From Phascolomyces articulosus (Eukaryota; Mucoromycota; Mucoromycetes; Mucorales; Lichtheimiaceae), in contig JAIXMP010000064.1 of assembly GCA_025677815.1 (NCBI GenBank), forward strand, positions 1 to 64,000: DNA of 64,000 bases, in the 5' to 3' direction. The stretch's first letter is position 1, and every line of letters starts with the position of its first letter. The translations under genes and the position numbers were made by a program. Shown here one piece after another: positions 23,780 to 36,300 of the stretch. The notes beneath the pieces were generated by a model, which worked only from the letters and a program-made list of their open reading frames with translations, was not told the DNA's origin and did not search any database.

Positions 23780-26071
23780 CTACAAGTAAATTTGCTCTAC
23801 AACATCATCATCATCCCAAGTATCACTCAGTCCTGCTGAACATTGGTTTTTTGAAAATGTTGCATTTGTTGATGGTTTCATTGTGATCGGTGGTATTTGT
23901 TGTAAACGACGATTACGGAACATTGCACGTCTACATTCAATATCTCTATAAGTTAAATCATTTGATATGTTGTTCTTTGCAAAAACATACTGTATCCATA
24001 TTTAAAAAAAAAAATCGATGTGTTCATTAGCATATGTACAAAAAAAAATCATATAATAAAATGATTAAATACTATTTTTTTTTTTACCTGCATAAATTCA
24101 TGGCAATCTACAAGGCGTTTTGGTACATTTTGGAGGAGTTGTAATGCATCGATGTGATCATCAAGTCCAATTATTGATTGTTCGCTTAATTTAAATATAG
24201 ATAATGCTACTCGGAAGAGGACTTTGTATCCTTCACTATTATAATACCATGTATAATGTAACAATATTATTAGGATATATACATATTCCTTCTAGATTCT
24301 TTTCATTATTGATAAAAAATTACTTACATGAAAACACAATCCCAAACTCGAGCAACCGTTTCAAATGGTAATATATTTATGAACAATGTCAAAAACCAAT
24401 GGTTGGTAACCAAAGTTACTGGAGGTAAATCTTGAATACATTCCCAGAAGCATCGTTTACTGCTAATTTTATTCCATACACCTGGCATTTTTTCATATAC
24501 AAGTTGCATCAAAACTGTTTGATCAATGGTTGATCCTTCCATAGAAGCATCAAACATCTTTTCGGGATAAAAATCATTGACTGTAGATTCAAGTATCCAA
24601 AAGGCTTCTTCTTCCGTATCGACAAATAATAAAAAGAAACCAGCCAAAAAGTTGAGTGATTGACAGTATCCAATATGAGGTGAATATATACTAAAAGCAA
24701 GTAGTACTCGTTGAAGGGCACATAATAAAGGATTGGTTTCTGGGATCATAGAGATAGATCCATCAGGTTGTGGTACAGCGCATGAAAATTGACTATTATC
24801 AGGAAAAGTTCGATGTAGATCTATTTAACCATGAACAGGAATAAAATTATCATTATAAAGAAAGGGTTGATCAGTAAAACCACAAATCTTGTATTGGAAA
24901 AAAAAGGAGGTAAAAAAGGGGATAAGATGATTTTGATGATGGTAAAAAAAAAAAAAGGTACCTCGATAAATCACTTCGGCATATGGATTTGATTTACCCA
25001 TTTCTGTGGCTTTTTCTAAAAGACGTTTATATTCATTGGGTTGATTATCCATTTTAGCTTTAGCACCACTGTATTTCATCCATGCCTATATTATAATAAT
25101 TATTAAGTGAGATGGCGAGTATCCAGAGATATGCAAGGAAATAAATCTGGGCTTTCAAGGTCACACAAAAAACGATTAACATACTCTGCCGCGTAAATGC
25201 CGAGGTATTCCTTTTCGTGCATAGCGTTTTACTGAAAAACCAAAATATATTCCAATAAGCATTTTAAGAATATCAAATGAGGAAAAAATAAAATAAACTT
25301 ACATTTTGATCCTAAGGGGGGTAATTCACCACCACAGCCTGCTAATAATTGATTCCATTTAAGTTCTTGATGATTGAGTATATTACGATAATCGCGATCA
25401 AACTGATATAAAGTTTCGGCATTGACCCATTGTGTAGGTAACTTAAAACCATAATAATCACTAAATATAATAAGAATAGTATTATTATTGTAAGCGTTAA
25501 GTAATATGAAAAAAATAGAAGGATTTTATATGATTGCATACCGTTTGTTTAAATCAAATAACGATGCTACACCACTACTTCTACCACTACTCTCGCTCCT
25601 GTCATCGTCATGATATATACCATGTTTTGTACCAGGTGATGATGCTGTAGTTCGATGTTTTAATCGTTTAAAAGGCTTTATCAAAGGCGAAAATGAATTA
25701 TTGCTGCTACATCTTTCAGAAGCTGTAAAAAAAGAACGGGAGGAGGATTCTGATACAACAGAGGCTGCTGAGGATGATGACGATGAACTATGGGTAAAGC
25801 TGGATAAGGAACTACTATAACCAGCAGAAGAGTATGGTGAATAAGGAAAATGTTCGTCGCCGTAGGGTGATGGATTGGTTGAAAGGAAATGGACTGAGTT
25901 ATTGTATAATTCACACATATTTTGTTCTTGTGCTATTTCAGAGGAGGTTCTAGTCATCATTAAATCATGTTTTTTATGTTTCATCGTCGTAGTGCTATTT
26001 GTATGAGGAGGAGGAGTTGGTGAAAGGTTTGCGAGTGCCTCAAGAAAACTATGTTGATCAATCGTCGTCAT
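23780..26071 (-). CDS. TBC-domain Rab GTPase-activating protein
   Basis: TBC proteins switch off Rab GTPases in membrane traffic. Seven exons: 26071-25542, 25460-25303, 25231-25185, 25085-24962, 24820-24328, 24235-24088 and 23989-23780, giving 569 aa. The first 175 residues are Ser/Pro/His-rich and probably disordered. The TBC domain begins at ARKGIPRHLRGRAWMKYSGA. Both catalytic fingers are present: the arginine finger IYRDLHRTF (IxxDxxR, split by an intron) and the glutamine finger IGYCQSLNFLAG (YxQ). NHWFLTLFINILPFETVARV and IEGYKVLFRVAL complete the fold. The C-terminus is acidic (DTWDDDDVVE). An active GAP is therefore expected; the Rab target cannot be read from sequence. The architecture is closest to the TBC1D2/GYP-like group, held loosely. 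Confidence 0.93.
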
Positions 26072-28343
26072 AATTATAATTATATATGTGTATGTATATG
26101 TTTAGTATATATATTTTAAATAGAAAGGATAGGAATGGGGGAAAAAGTTGATGAAAGAAATGGAAAAAAAAAAGAAAAAGCAAAAGAAAGGAAAGAAAGT
26201 GATAAGTTTTTTTTTGGTTTTATGAAGATTTAAGCATTACAGCTTATTACTGTAAAAGAAGTAATAATACTATCAGTAATGATGATGATGATGAGTTTAT
26301 AGTAAGGAGACAATTTAGCAAACGATAAAATGATGCACACGCATTTCTAACGTATATTACTCCTTAATTGTACGAGTCTGATACTAAATTATGTTTATTA
26401 TAGATGTAATGTGTCTGTGGCAAAGTCATCTTAGATAAATTAATCCTCTTTGTTATTTTTTTTATACTACAATATATAATTCCTGGGTTAACATTTTGTT
26501 TTTATATTATAAATCCTATTAATGTATAACTATATTTAACTATAATAAAATATGTTTCTTTATTCTCTTTAAAATCCTGTATATTAATACATTTGTTATT
26601 ATATAATAAATGTATTTTATAGCAGTCATCGGGTCTATAATTACTATGTATAATTGCTTATTATTATTTTTGTTGAATAATAGATGTCTATATAGCGCGA
26701 GTAAGTAGGAGGGAAAGTAGAGAACGAGCGGGAAGGAAGAAGGAGACGGGGATGAAGGAAAAGCATGAGGGAGGAGAAGAGGAAGTTATATATATATATA
26801 TAATCACCGATATCTTGTTCATTACATACCAACAATGTATTATAACCGTTATTTACTGTTAGCACCGACTTATTTGATTTGGCTCGTATATAATTAGAAA
26901 TTATTAACATATGCTTGTAATTTGTACATCATCAATTACATTCCAAATAAACTAACTTTTTTTTTATTATATAATTCATTATTATCTTTTAATTTTTCAT
27001 TGTAAAAACAATAGTAATCCCCTTTCCAATTATATATTTATATCTTTTCTTTTCAATATGTGTTGATGAATTGATGAATTGAAGTATATAATAATATGTA
27101 AATGTGTATATATAATCCATGATAAAGAGTAGTTTTTTTTTTTTTTTTAGAATCATGGTCCTACATCCCCTCCCCACAGTCCCTTTAGATGATTTTGAAA
27201 TAAACTATATTGAGGTTTGGATAATATTTTCTTTACACTTGACCATGTAAAAATGCAGAAATATATACATTATGCTCTTTATGTTCTATTTTCCCACCCT
27301 TCCTCCCGTTATTTTGACAGCGACTTGTGTATGTATAATGTGTGTAAAATACTATATCTTTTTTGGTCTTACCTCCTTTCCTTTCTTCTTGTTTTACTCC
27401 TGAGCGGAGAGAACATAATATTCATTCAAGTTCTTTGGCTTGCACACTAACAGGACTAAAAGAAGAAGACATCCTCCAGTTCTCGCCATATATATTATAT
27501 ATTATGGAATGTTTAAAAATGCAATATCTATGTACAATTTTCTCTATTTTTTTTTATTGGTATTAGTAATATTCTTCCCGTTATTAAACAAGCAATGTTT
27601 TTTTTTCAAACAACTGTAGAATCGAGTTCTATTTTAACTTTTTACACGTGCAATAATAATATAATAGTAACGAGATAGTTAGATTCTCAACATTATAGAA
27701 AAAAACCATTCAATATTTTTAGATAAGTGTTGTGTGTTAAGGGAAAAAAAGTATAACATAGGGAGAAAGAAGTAGTCCTGAGAAGATAAAGACTACACTG
27801 TTGTTTATGATTGTCATTATCATTATGTTACTATCATCATTATTATCCATGTGCAATTGTTTCTTTAGTTCGGTAAAGGCAATAAAAAAGAATATAAATA
27901 AAGTGTTCCCTAAGCCCAACAACAAAGGGTGGAAGAGGGAAATAGAAAAAGAAGGCACAAACCAGGTGTTTTCCAACATCCTCTATTTTTTTTATGAAAA
28001 GGAGGGCATTTATTATAATGGTAATTTTGAGAGCTGCATCTCTAAGGTATTATAATGAGAATACCACCTGTTTTATTATACAACAACATCATTCTTGTTA
28101 CTGTATATGAAGTGAGTTGAAAGAAAGAAGCATATAAATGAATTAGTGATATCGAGCCCTTCTCCTCCTCCCTTCCCTTATCCCTTTCACCCGATAACGT
28201 AAAAGAAATGTGTTTTTTTTTTGAAAAAAAATTCTCGGTTACAATTCGAACTTAAGGGTATAATTTAATGACTGTGCAGTGTTTTTTTTTCATATTTACA
28301 TCCTGCTGATATAGTTATTAGTGCATAATTTAAAAGTAAGCCT
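26072..28343. other. 2.27-kb intergenic region
   Basis: This gap holds the TBC gene promoter on the left and the TERT 3' region on the right. It is AT-rich with no supported gene. A purine-only-like tract lies at 26698-26788 (described separately). A T run of about 18 occurs near 27133-27150. Confidence 0.55.
26698..26788. repeat. Homopurine tract (about 90 bp)
   Basis: The plus strand is almost entirely A and G over about 90 bases, with only a few interruptions, in a region that is otherwise AT-rich and mixed. It lies about 630 bp upstream of the TBC gene start. On the minus (gene) strand it is a polypyrimidine tract. Confidence 0.55.
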
Positions 28344-31300
28344 TCAGAAACGCATACCGACTAAACTGCATCTTGGCCATTGTTTAATCATTCGCTTGAT
28401 GGGGCTGGATATGTCTTGTTTTTCAAATCCTCGTTTCAATTTTTGTAATAGATCTTGAAATAATGCTTGTTTACGGCTAAGGACTTGTATAAATGCATAA
28501 TAGTATAAAGCTCTCAGAACAGTTCGATCCAAACATTCGGGTAAATTTGACACTGTTTCCTGATAGACACGTAATATGATTTCTACAATATATTCGTTAA
28601 TGAGTACATATAAAGCAATATTAAATTAATTGATATATATAATGAAACTTAACTTACTATACGAGATGACACCCTGAAATTTCTTATTATGATTATCGTG
28701 TAAAGCTAATGCTTTTACATAGGCACCAAACTTGAGCGCACCAAGCAAATAAGATTCATACAAGTTTCGATACACTGTGTTTTCCGAATTGAAATTAAGA
28801 TCCACAAGAATGGGAATTTGTTTCGTGTTGATCGACCTTAAACATTGCCAAAAGTATAATTTTCAGATATATCATAATCACTTGTTTATATACAATGGTT
28901 TTCTTTTTTACTTACTGGAGAAGTTTATGTTCAATAACTATATAAAATTTGGTGAAGTCCAATGTCAAAAGATTTCGAATATCTAAAAATTTCAAAATAT
29001 TTATGTATTAACAATCATAGCCTTCTTTCTTTTTACACATAATAAAACGAGAAAGAAGAAATCTTTACCAGTTTTGATGTATCTTGAATAGTCTGAAGCA
29101 ATATCTAATGTAGTGGTGTCAATTTTCAGCCCGCACCAGGAAATTTCTTACAATTGTAATATATAAAATAATGAGTAAATTCGCCCGGTTCTGTTTCATT
29201 GTTATAAAAAATAAATTCATTAAAACAAACCATTTTCAGTCCACAAATTGATCGACAGGTCTTTGGCCGTGGTAAATGACTTTTTGGCATTGAATGAAGT
29301 GCCATATTTATCAACACCTATATAGTTAAAAAATAAGTAGTATAAGTGAGTCTACATGATGAAATTAATTTAGTTAATGTATCCCCTTTTTCAAAACAAA
29401 CCCTTCACAATAAATTGACAAAAATTATCGATTGTGTCAAGGTCGGATGTGATTAGCAAGAAGTCATCTACATATCGAAGCAAAACCTATTTATTATAGA
29501 AAATTATTCTTAGTATTTCTTGTATAACTAATGGAAATATTTATCAATAAGAAATAAAGTATTACCGCATCAGGATCTTCTTTTATAGATGAAAGACATT
29601 CTTTTTCCATGTGTGAATAAAAGAAATCGCACAATGTTGTGGATAAACATGATCCTTGTGGTATACCGATCTTTTGTTGATAGTAGTCATTGCCAATCTA
29701 TTTTGGTTTAATTATGCTGTATTAGTACCATTTTTTTTTTTAAAAAAAACCATGAATATATAGAAATGAGAAAATGATATTAGAGAATAACCTTAATAAC
29801 ATTATTTTTTATATGGTCTTCGATCAACTGAAGTAAAGCTTGTCCTTCTTGAATATTAAAACTTCCCTATTACATAGATTAGATATAAATATTATTTAAT
29901 GGAGGCCATCATTAACTAGATTTGATATAGCGACAGAGTACTCTTCCACTTACGCTTTCTAACCAGATTGCCTTGGTAAATCGTTCTGCTAGCTGTTGAA
30001 TATTGGTTTCTGAAGAACACTGCGTTTCTTCTAACGTACATATTTTTTTAATCAATTAAAAATTAAATTTTAATACATCATGCTTATATAAAAAAAAATA
30101 CTTGCTTGTTTCAGGAAATAATTTGGATGTCCAATTGATTTCACCGGATTGACTGTATGTCGTGATATATGATCTGACATCATATTTCTATAGAACCATA
30201 ATTTATCCATTATTACAACGTGTTTTTTTTTAAAAAAAAAGTAAACTTACTTCTTGTAACGTGGATTTTAATATTTCAAGTAGCACATTTAGATCAATGG
30301 AATCAAAGCAGTTTTGAATATCTGTTTTAACAAAATGAAACTGTTTGCTTATTGGGGGTAGTTTTTTTTTTTTAAAGAAAAAGAATTGTGAGTTTATCCT
30401 TTTTTATGGCTTATATAAACAATGAACTATATTTATACCAATAAATCAAAAATCAATATAATACCTTTTATTTGCTTGAAATATATTCTTTTTATAATGA
30501 ATCATGGTTTCCCATAGTTCATTCAAATTTGTTATAGATTGGCCCACATTTTCACTTTGATGACGACGCCGTTCAAAATCCAGGATTTTCAAGGCTCTCT
30601 CAAGCTTGACTCTCATTCCTTTGTTGATGCCAGACTAAATATGACATTTATGTTGTATATATAGTAATAACTCATATTTAGCATATAATATAAATAAAGA
30701 TAACGATAAAAAAAAAGAATATATATACCATGTTTGTAATTGGCCGCATTTCATCTCCTTTTGGTATAAATCTCATGCTTGCTACAAATCCACCGTCAGG
30801 TTTCTAGAAGAAAGATGGGTTAGAAAAGAACATGTAATCTTCACTGAATCTATTCAACTTACATAATCAGGTATTTTTTTATATCGTTTTGATATTAATT
30901 CTTTAATAAATGGTTTAGATTTATTTTGCCAAATATCTGCATGGATAAATATAATTTTGTTGTCACTGGTACCAGCTTCTGTTACATAAAAATGTGCCTA
31001 AGTATAGAGTGAAAAGTATAAATAAACATACTTGCAAGAAGAAAATATGACTTGAATAACCATGAAATGAAAACTTGGTTTTTACCCGAATAAGTGAGAA
31101 AACATAGGTATTAATATACCAATCTATGGCTTGATAGAGCAAGTCTTTTCGTTTTCGAAGTTCGTCTGTATGAAATGGAGCCTTTGAATTTCGTGGTGGA
31201 GCCAGCCACTCACATTCGAATATCTAAAACGTATATTCATTACAAAATTGTGGGTATTAAATGGAATGGTGATACTTTATGGAAATGTTTTTTTTTTTTT

Positions 31301-33023
31301 TGTAAATCTCAAAGTAATCATGTTATATCCAAATTTACATTAAAATCTTGTATTGCATTAGGAAGATCGAGCTTTTCTCGCTTTCGAAGGTTTAATACTC
31401 GTTTGACAGCTATATATTAATATATCATGATAAGTGAGCAGTGAGATGATATTATGACCTATTCCTACTTTTCCCCCTTCCTCTACACATACTTTTTAAT
31501 ATCTCATTTAAATTGTCCTTGGATCCCCAAAATTCCATAGGAAACACTTTTCGTGTTTGCCTCACAACGAATTGATATACCTATAAAAAAAAGAAGTAGT
31601 GTTATGTAAATACTTTCTTGTTTCCATTTGTGTTATTGAGTAAGTAAAACTAGTTTATATACCGCATTTGGAGAAGTTGTCATTTTATCAATTGGACCGT
31701 CCTAAGTAAGATAGAAATCAATTCAAACTGCTTTTTTTCATTTTTAAAAAAGCTATACCATTTGATTCTAGAATCAAATAGTAGATTACCTTTGGAGAAA
31801 TGCAAGTATGTGCAAGAGCTGATAAAGGTTTAGATCGTGCGTTTGCAGTTATTGTTTGTTCTACAATTGGCTTGATTGCATCTAGCCGTTTTGGAAACTT
31901 TTTTCGTTTCTAATGATTATCACAGAATGATTTTTTTTTTTAAAAAAAAAGTGAGGGTATGTCATTGGTTTCAGTGTATGTAAAATGGGAGAAGATATAT
32001 ATACCTTACTAAATTCACGTGGAAACATTACTTTGAGCTGTTCAAGTGTATTGTTTTTCATTAACACTTGTGGTTTTCGAAGAAAACGTTTATTGTACAA
32101 CATTTTCCCAGGAATGAGGGTGTATGTGATAGTTTTCGTAGAATCAGTTTGCTGGGTATCGATGTTACTGGTATGATCCATTACAACGTTAACGCGAGGT
32201 CCTAGAAAAAACCGAAAGATGAGATCATGTTTATCGCACCGAAAATAAAAAAGAAAATTATAAGGTATGGTAGGACATGTTACCTGATAGTTGATAAAAA
32301 TTATCATTTTGGATTCTAACAAGTAAAACTGTGTGTTTGAAGAGATGACGAATGATGTTTTCACCAGTCCTAAAAAAATAAATTTCGTCAAGTTCTCTTC
32401 AAGTCATTGTCCTTTCATTTTTTGTTTGATTACTCACCATCGTAAAAAAGTGTCCCATTCTGGTGATAATAATTCTTTGGTAACAGAGTTTGTAATGTTT
32501 TCTCGAATGATTCTCTCGTTGTACTGATCTCGGTCGAGGCTCTATGTATATCAGTGAATAATATTAATATAACTGTTTTATAGTTTAATAAACACAAGTG
32601 TTTTTGTTTTACTTACGAGATAAACGCCTGAAGTTAACATATGATCATTCCCTTTACCTACAAGAAGAATTTCACGTCGCACTTGATCGATGATCTTTAA
32701 CGATCCGGCGCAAGTTAATATCACGCATGGATTATGTTCTTTTAAAGTTTTTTTTTTTTTCTTTCGATTTCTATATATACCTCAGCCATAGTATTACATT
32801 GTCTGTCGTTAGTGTTATCTTTACTGCTTTCTTCCTTACTATATTCAACGATCGAATAAGGTAAACCAATGACTATGCGATTCAAGATTTTATTTTTAAG
32901 CATGTCACGATCGATGGGCGAGTTCACATGTTCAAGATTCATGTTAAATGTCGCCACAAGATAGTCATTGATAGGAATTATATTTTTAAATAGCTTTTTG
33001 AAATGATCAGGATAGTTTGACAT
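28344..33023 (-). CDS. TERT: Telomerase reverse transcriptase (TERT)
   Basis: The catalytic subunit of telomerase, nuclear. About 24 exons run from 33023 to 28344 and encode about 913 aa (usual range roughly 880-1130). N-terminal and RNA-binding region: FLRWTGENIIRHLF, LVRIQNDNFYQLSG, and the T-motif FWGSKDN (exon 31580-31493). FYVTE lies in exon 30998-30863. RT motifs in order: 1/2 RFIPKGDEMRPITNM (30803-30729), A FVKTDIQNCFDSI (30347-30251), B' GIPQGSCLSTTLCDFFY (29697-29566), C LLRYVDDFLLIT (29486-29402), D SFNAKKSFTT (29317-29231), E WCGLKIDTTTLDIASDYSRY (29146-29069). The three catalytic Asp are present. A C-terminal extension follows. Odd points: exon 30998-30863 needs a one-base shift to join its two conserved halves, and one intron is GC-AG. 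The acceptor of exon 2 (32694) was chosen because the nearer one causes a stop. Apart from the shift it looks intact. Confidence 0.9.
30031..30105 (-). other. GC-AG intron in TERT
   Basis: Between exons 30187-30106 and 30030-29954 the only donor that keeps frame is A/GCAAGT. The GTATTT four bases further gives the wrong phase and loses the conserved ERFTKAIWLES block. This is the second GC-AG intron in the window. Confidence 0.65.
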
Positions 33024-33357
33024 TGTGTCTTTGTCAAAAGGGATAAGCTGACAAAAAATAAATAAAAATAACTGTAAATAAAAAAAAAAAGAAACTTTCA
33101 GGAACAGAAAAAAACTGATATGGTTATTATTATTATAAAACGATTAATGTTATGATAGAATTTGCAAATAAAGAATTGAATATGAGTGCTTTTTATATAC
33201 GCGTACAATGAGGAACAAGGAAAAAAAAAAGGAAAGTAGTGCAATAATGATGGATATAATAGAATAGCTAATTACAGTTTTTTTATGCGATAATTATAGT
33301 GAAGGTGGGAGCGTATGAATTATGGTGTGTGTGTGTGTGTGTTTCGATAATATGTTT
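33024..33357. other. TERT promoter / ELYS-like 3' region
   Basis: The 334-bp gap lies between two same-strand genes. It contains A/T homopolymers and a GT repeat at 33323-33342. No gene is seen. Confidence 0.55.
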
Positions 33358-36300
33358 TTACAGTTTGCGATATTTGTTTGGATTTTGCCCTTCAGCGGCA
33401 GTTTCCTCTCGTAATCGTTTATTCGCTTCCTCGAGTCTTTTTGACAAGATAGGTCCTAGCAATAACCGTGCAGCATTGATACCATGCTCTCGCAAGAAAT
33501 TTTGATAAGGAGGTCGAGCTGTAAATATTTTTAAATGAATAATATATATGAGTCTATCAAATTCTTGCACAAGAAACTAACCAAGTATATGTCACCCTCA
33601 TTTGTTTTTTTTTTAATTTTTTTTTTTTACCTTGACCGGGTGGAAATAATGCTATTTCTGGTGGTAATTCACGCGCTAAGGCAGGTTCAAGATCATATAC
33701 TTTATCTTCCAACTCTTGACATTGGTTGTATAAGGCATCCTCTTCCGCAGAAAGTTGAACTTTTGGTTTTTTCTTTTGTAATTCACGATTCAGTAATACG
33801 GCTTCTCCTTTTTGTTCTTTTTTGAGATAAAGATAAATCAACAAAGTTTTTGCGGCAACGGAATCTGTATTGGTTGCAAATGTTAAAAGCCAATCTCGTT
33901 GTTCGTCTGCATATTCAAAAATCCCTAACTGTCTGATATCTTGAACGGATGGAATGCTAGGACCTATCATATATGAATATTAACATATAGAGTCATTGTT
34001 TCTAATCATATGAAATCATAAATTAAGTTAGGATGCGTTGAATTTACCATTGATTAAAGTATTGCAAACGACTTTTATCAAGTCATTTCGAATTATAGCC
34101 ACTTTTTTGTTATTATTCTAATTCATGATCCAATATTAATTATTATTATCAAGTGTTAGTAAACTATTCGGTTTTATCGGCTAATATATATACAGTAAAG
34201 AATAACGTACAATATATGCCAATGCATTAACAAGTGATTCTTCTTGAAGGAGCTGAACCCAAGCTTCTGGATTAAATACTGAAATATTATCATCTTTACT
34301 AGCTTCAATCTCTTCCATGCATGCACGTGCTTCTTCTGCTCCAAGCCCTTTCTCTAATGTTTTCATGATTTTGTATGCATAAGGTCTCGTATCACAATTC
34401 TTTCGCAAATACATTAAAGCTTGCTATTTAACAAAGCAAATGATTAAATAATCGATTTTTTAAAGCGAGTATATTTCTTTTACTTTCAAAGAAACAATGG
34501 TTACCTTGTATTTACAACGATCAAGTAGCCAGCATGTAATCACTAGGTTTTGTTCTTCTTCGGTGATGTTGATGTTAGATTGATTGACAATTTGCTCATC
34601 TTCAGTCTCACGTAAACGGGTATAATATCGAGCATGCGTATGAGCTTTCCAATGGGGATCTTGAGTATCAGCAGGACGTGCCAAGAGTAATTCAAGTTCC
34701 AAGTTTAAAGTAGGATAGCTTTTATTATCTAATAAAGCATATATATATATTAGGAAATATATTAAACCGACCTTCTATTTTTTTAATACTCTGGATATCC
34801 TTCATCAGTAACTTACATTTATAATAAAGTTCTTGTAACATTACATCGATAAATAATTGTTGATCTACAGACCTTTCACGGTTAACTTGTGGTTGGTCTT
34901 GTAAAAATAAACCGCGACTGCTTATTGGTGATGATGGTACATGGTTTGAATAGGGAGGGGATGGAGACGAGGAAGATTCAATGATTTCCCCTTCTTCTGG
35001 TTCCTCTTCGTCTTGATACTGAATAGGTGGATCGCTTGGAGAAATTGGTATATATTCGTAAGGTGATGGTGTATTATGTACATGATAATCATCATTATTA
35101 AGTTGCAATGGAGATGGTGAAGTTGTATCCTCATCTGCTTTTAACATTTTTGGAGAGGGTGAAGCTACAGATGTAGCTGTTTCAGTGTTAAATATGGGGT
35201 ATGGATCGTTGCTATTAGTGCTTTCTTCTGTAATAATTGTACTTGATAGGATCGGAATCGATTGTGGAGAATCAGACATGTAATTTTCTTCTTGGTTTTG
35301 ATATTGATCATAAGAAGATGATAGTGAAGTTGGTGCTGAGAGGTTTTCAGGAGTAAAAGGAAAAGAGAGACGTGTATTCTCTACAAAGGAAGACGATGAG
35401 GATGGTGGCGGTGGTGGTGCTATAGATTGAAAATCATTTCCAAATACCAAATCATTTGCCTTCTGTTTTTCATTTTCCATTGATACATTGCTAGATTGAT
35501 CATCATCTATATATTCATATTTCTGTTCATCTTCTTCCGCACTGATAACTCGTGGTATTCGTATAATTTTCTGAACCTATTATATTTTTAAAAGAAAATA
35601 TTAAGTAATAGTTAAAAAAAACAAATGGAAGAATACGGGATAGTACATGATCATTTACCACTTCATCCGCTTCCGAAGTATCTGGAGAAGCTTCTTTACT
35701 TTTCTCAGTAGTGCTAGGGTATGTTTCATCCTCAGATGATACTGAAGTATCAGAAACTATTGGTTTAACTATATGATGTTCCATATCATAATCAGAGCAT
35801 ATGGTGACTTCAGGAGATTCTTGTAAGTCGTCATGTTGATATTCATCTTCACAGTCATTCATTGACTTTTCCTCCTTGCTGTTATTATCGTCATCTATGT
35901 CGCTGTTGTGCCCATTCATCATACTTTTTTCATTGTAATTCATCTCCACCTGATAAATTACATTTGCATCCGTTTCAGCATTCATCATTTCCGTAGGTTG
36001 CTGGGCTTTATGATAAATGTCTTTTGTAGAATCAACTGTGTCTTGAGATTCATGTGATACGTTGCCAATGACATCTTCAGATGTCCCGGTTTGATGATCA
36101 ATTTCCATTATCGGTTCATCACTATCGTCACTAACATGAATCTATTTTTTTGTTAACCATGAATGACTATATAAAACAAAAAAAAAAAATAAGGAGAAAG
36201 TAGAAAGCTTACTGCTGGGGAAACTTCTTGTAAAGATCCTGAAGTATTGTTATCATCGCTCCCAATATCTGAAGGAGGCTATAATTGAATGTATCACAAG

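Noticed and set aside
29126..29317. Open frame reading through TERT intron 20
   Set aside because: It loses motif E; splicing G/GTTTGT to the TAAG acceptor at 29147 restores WCGLKIDTTTL.
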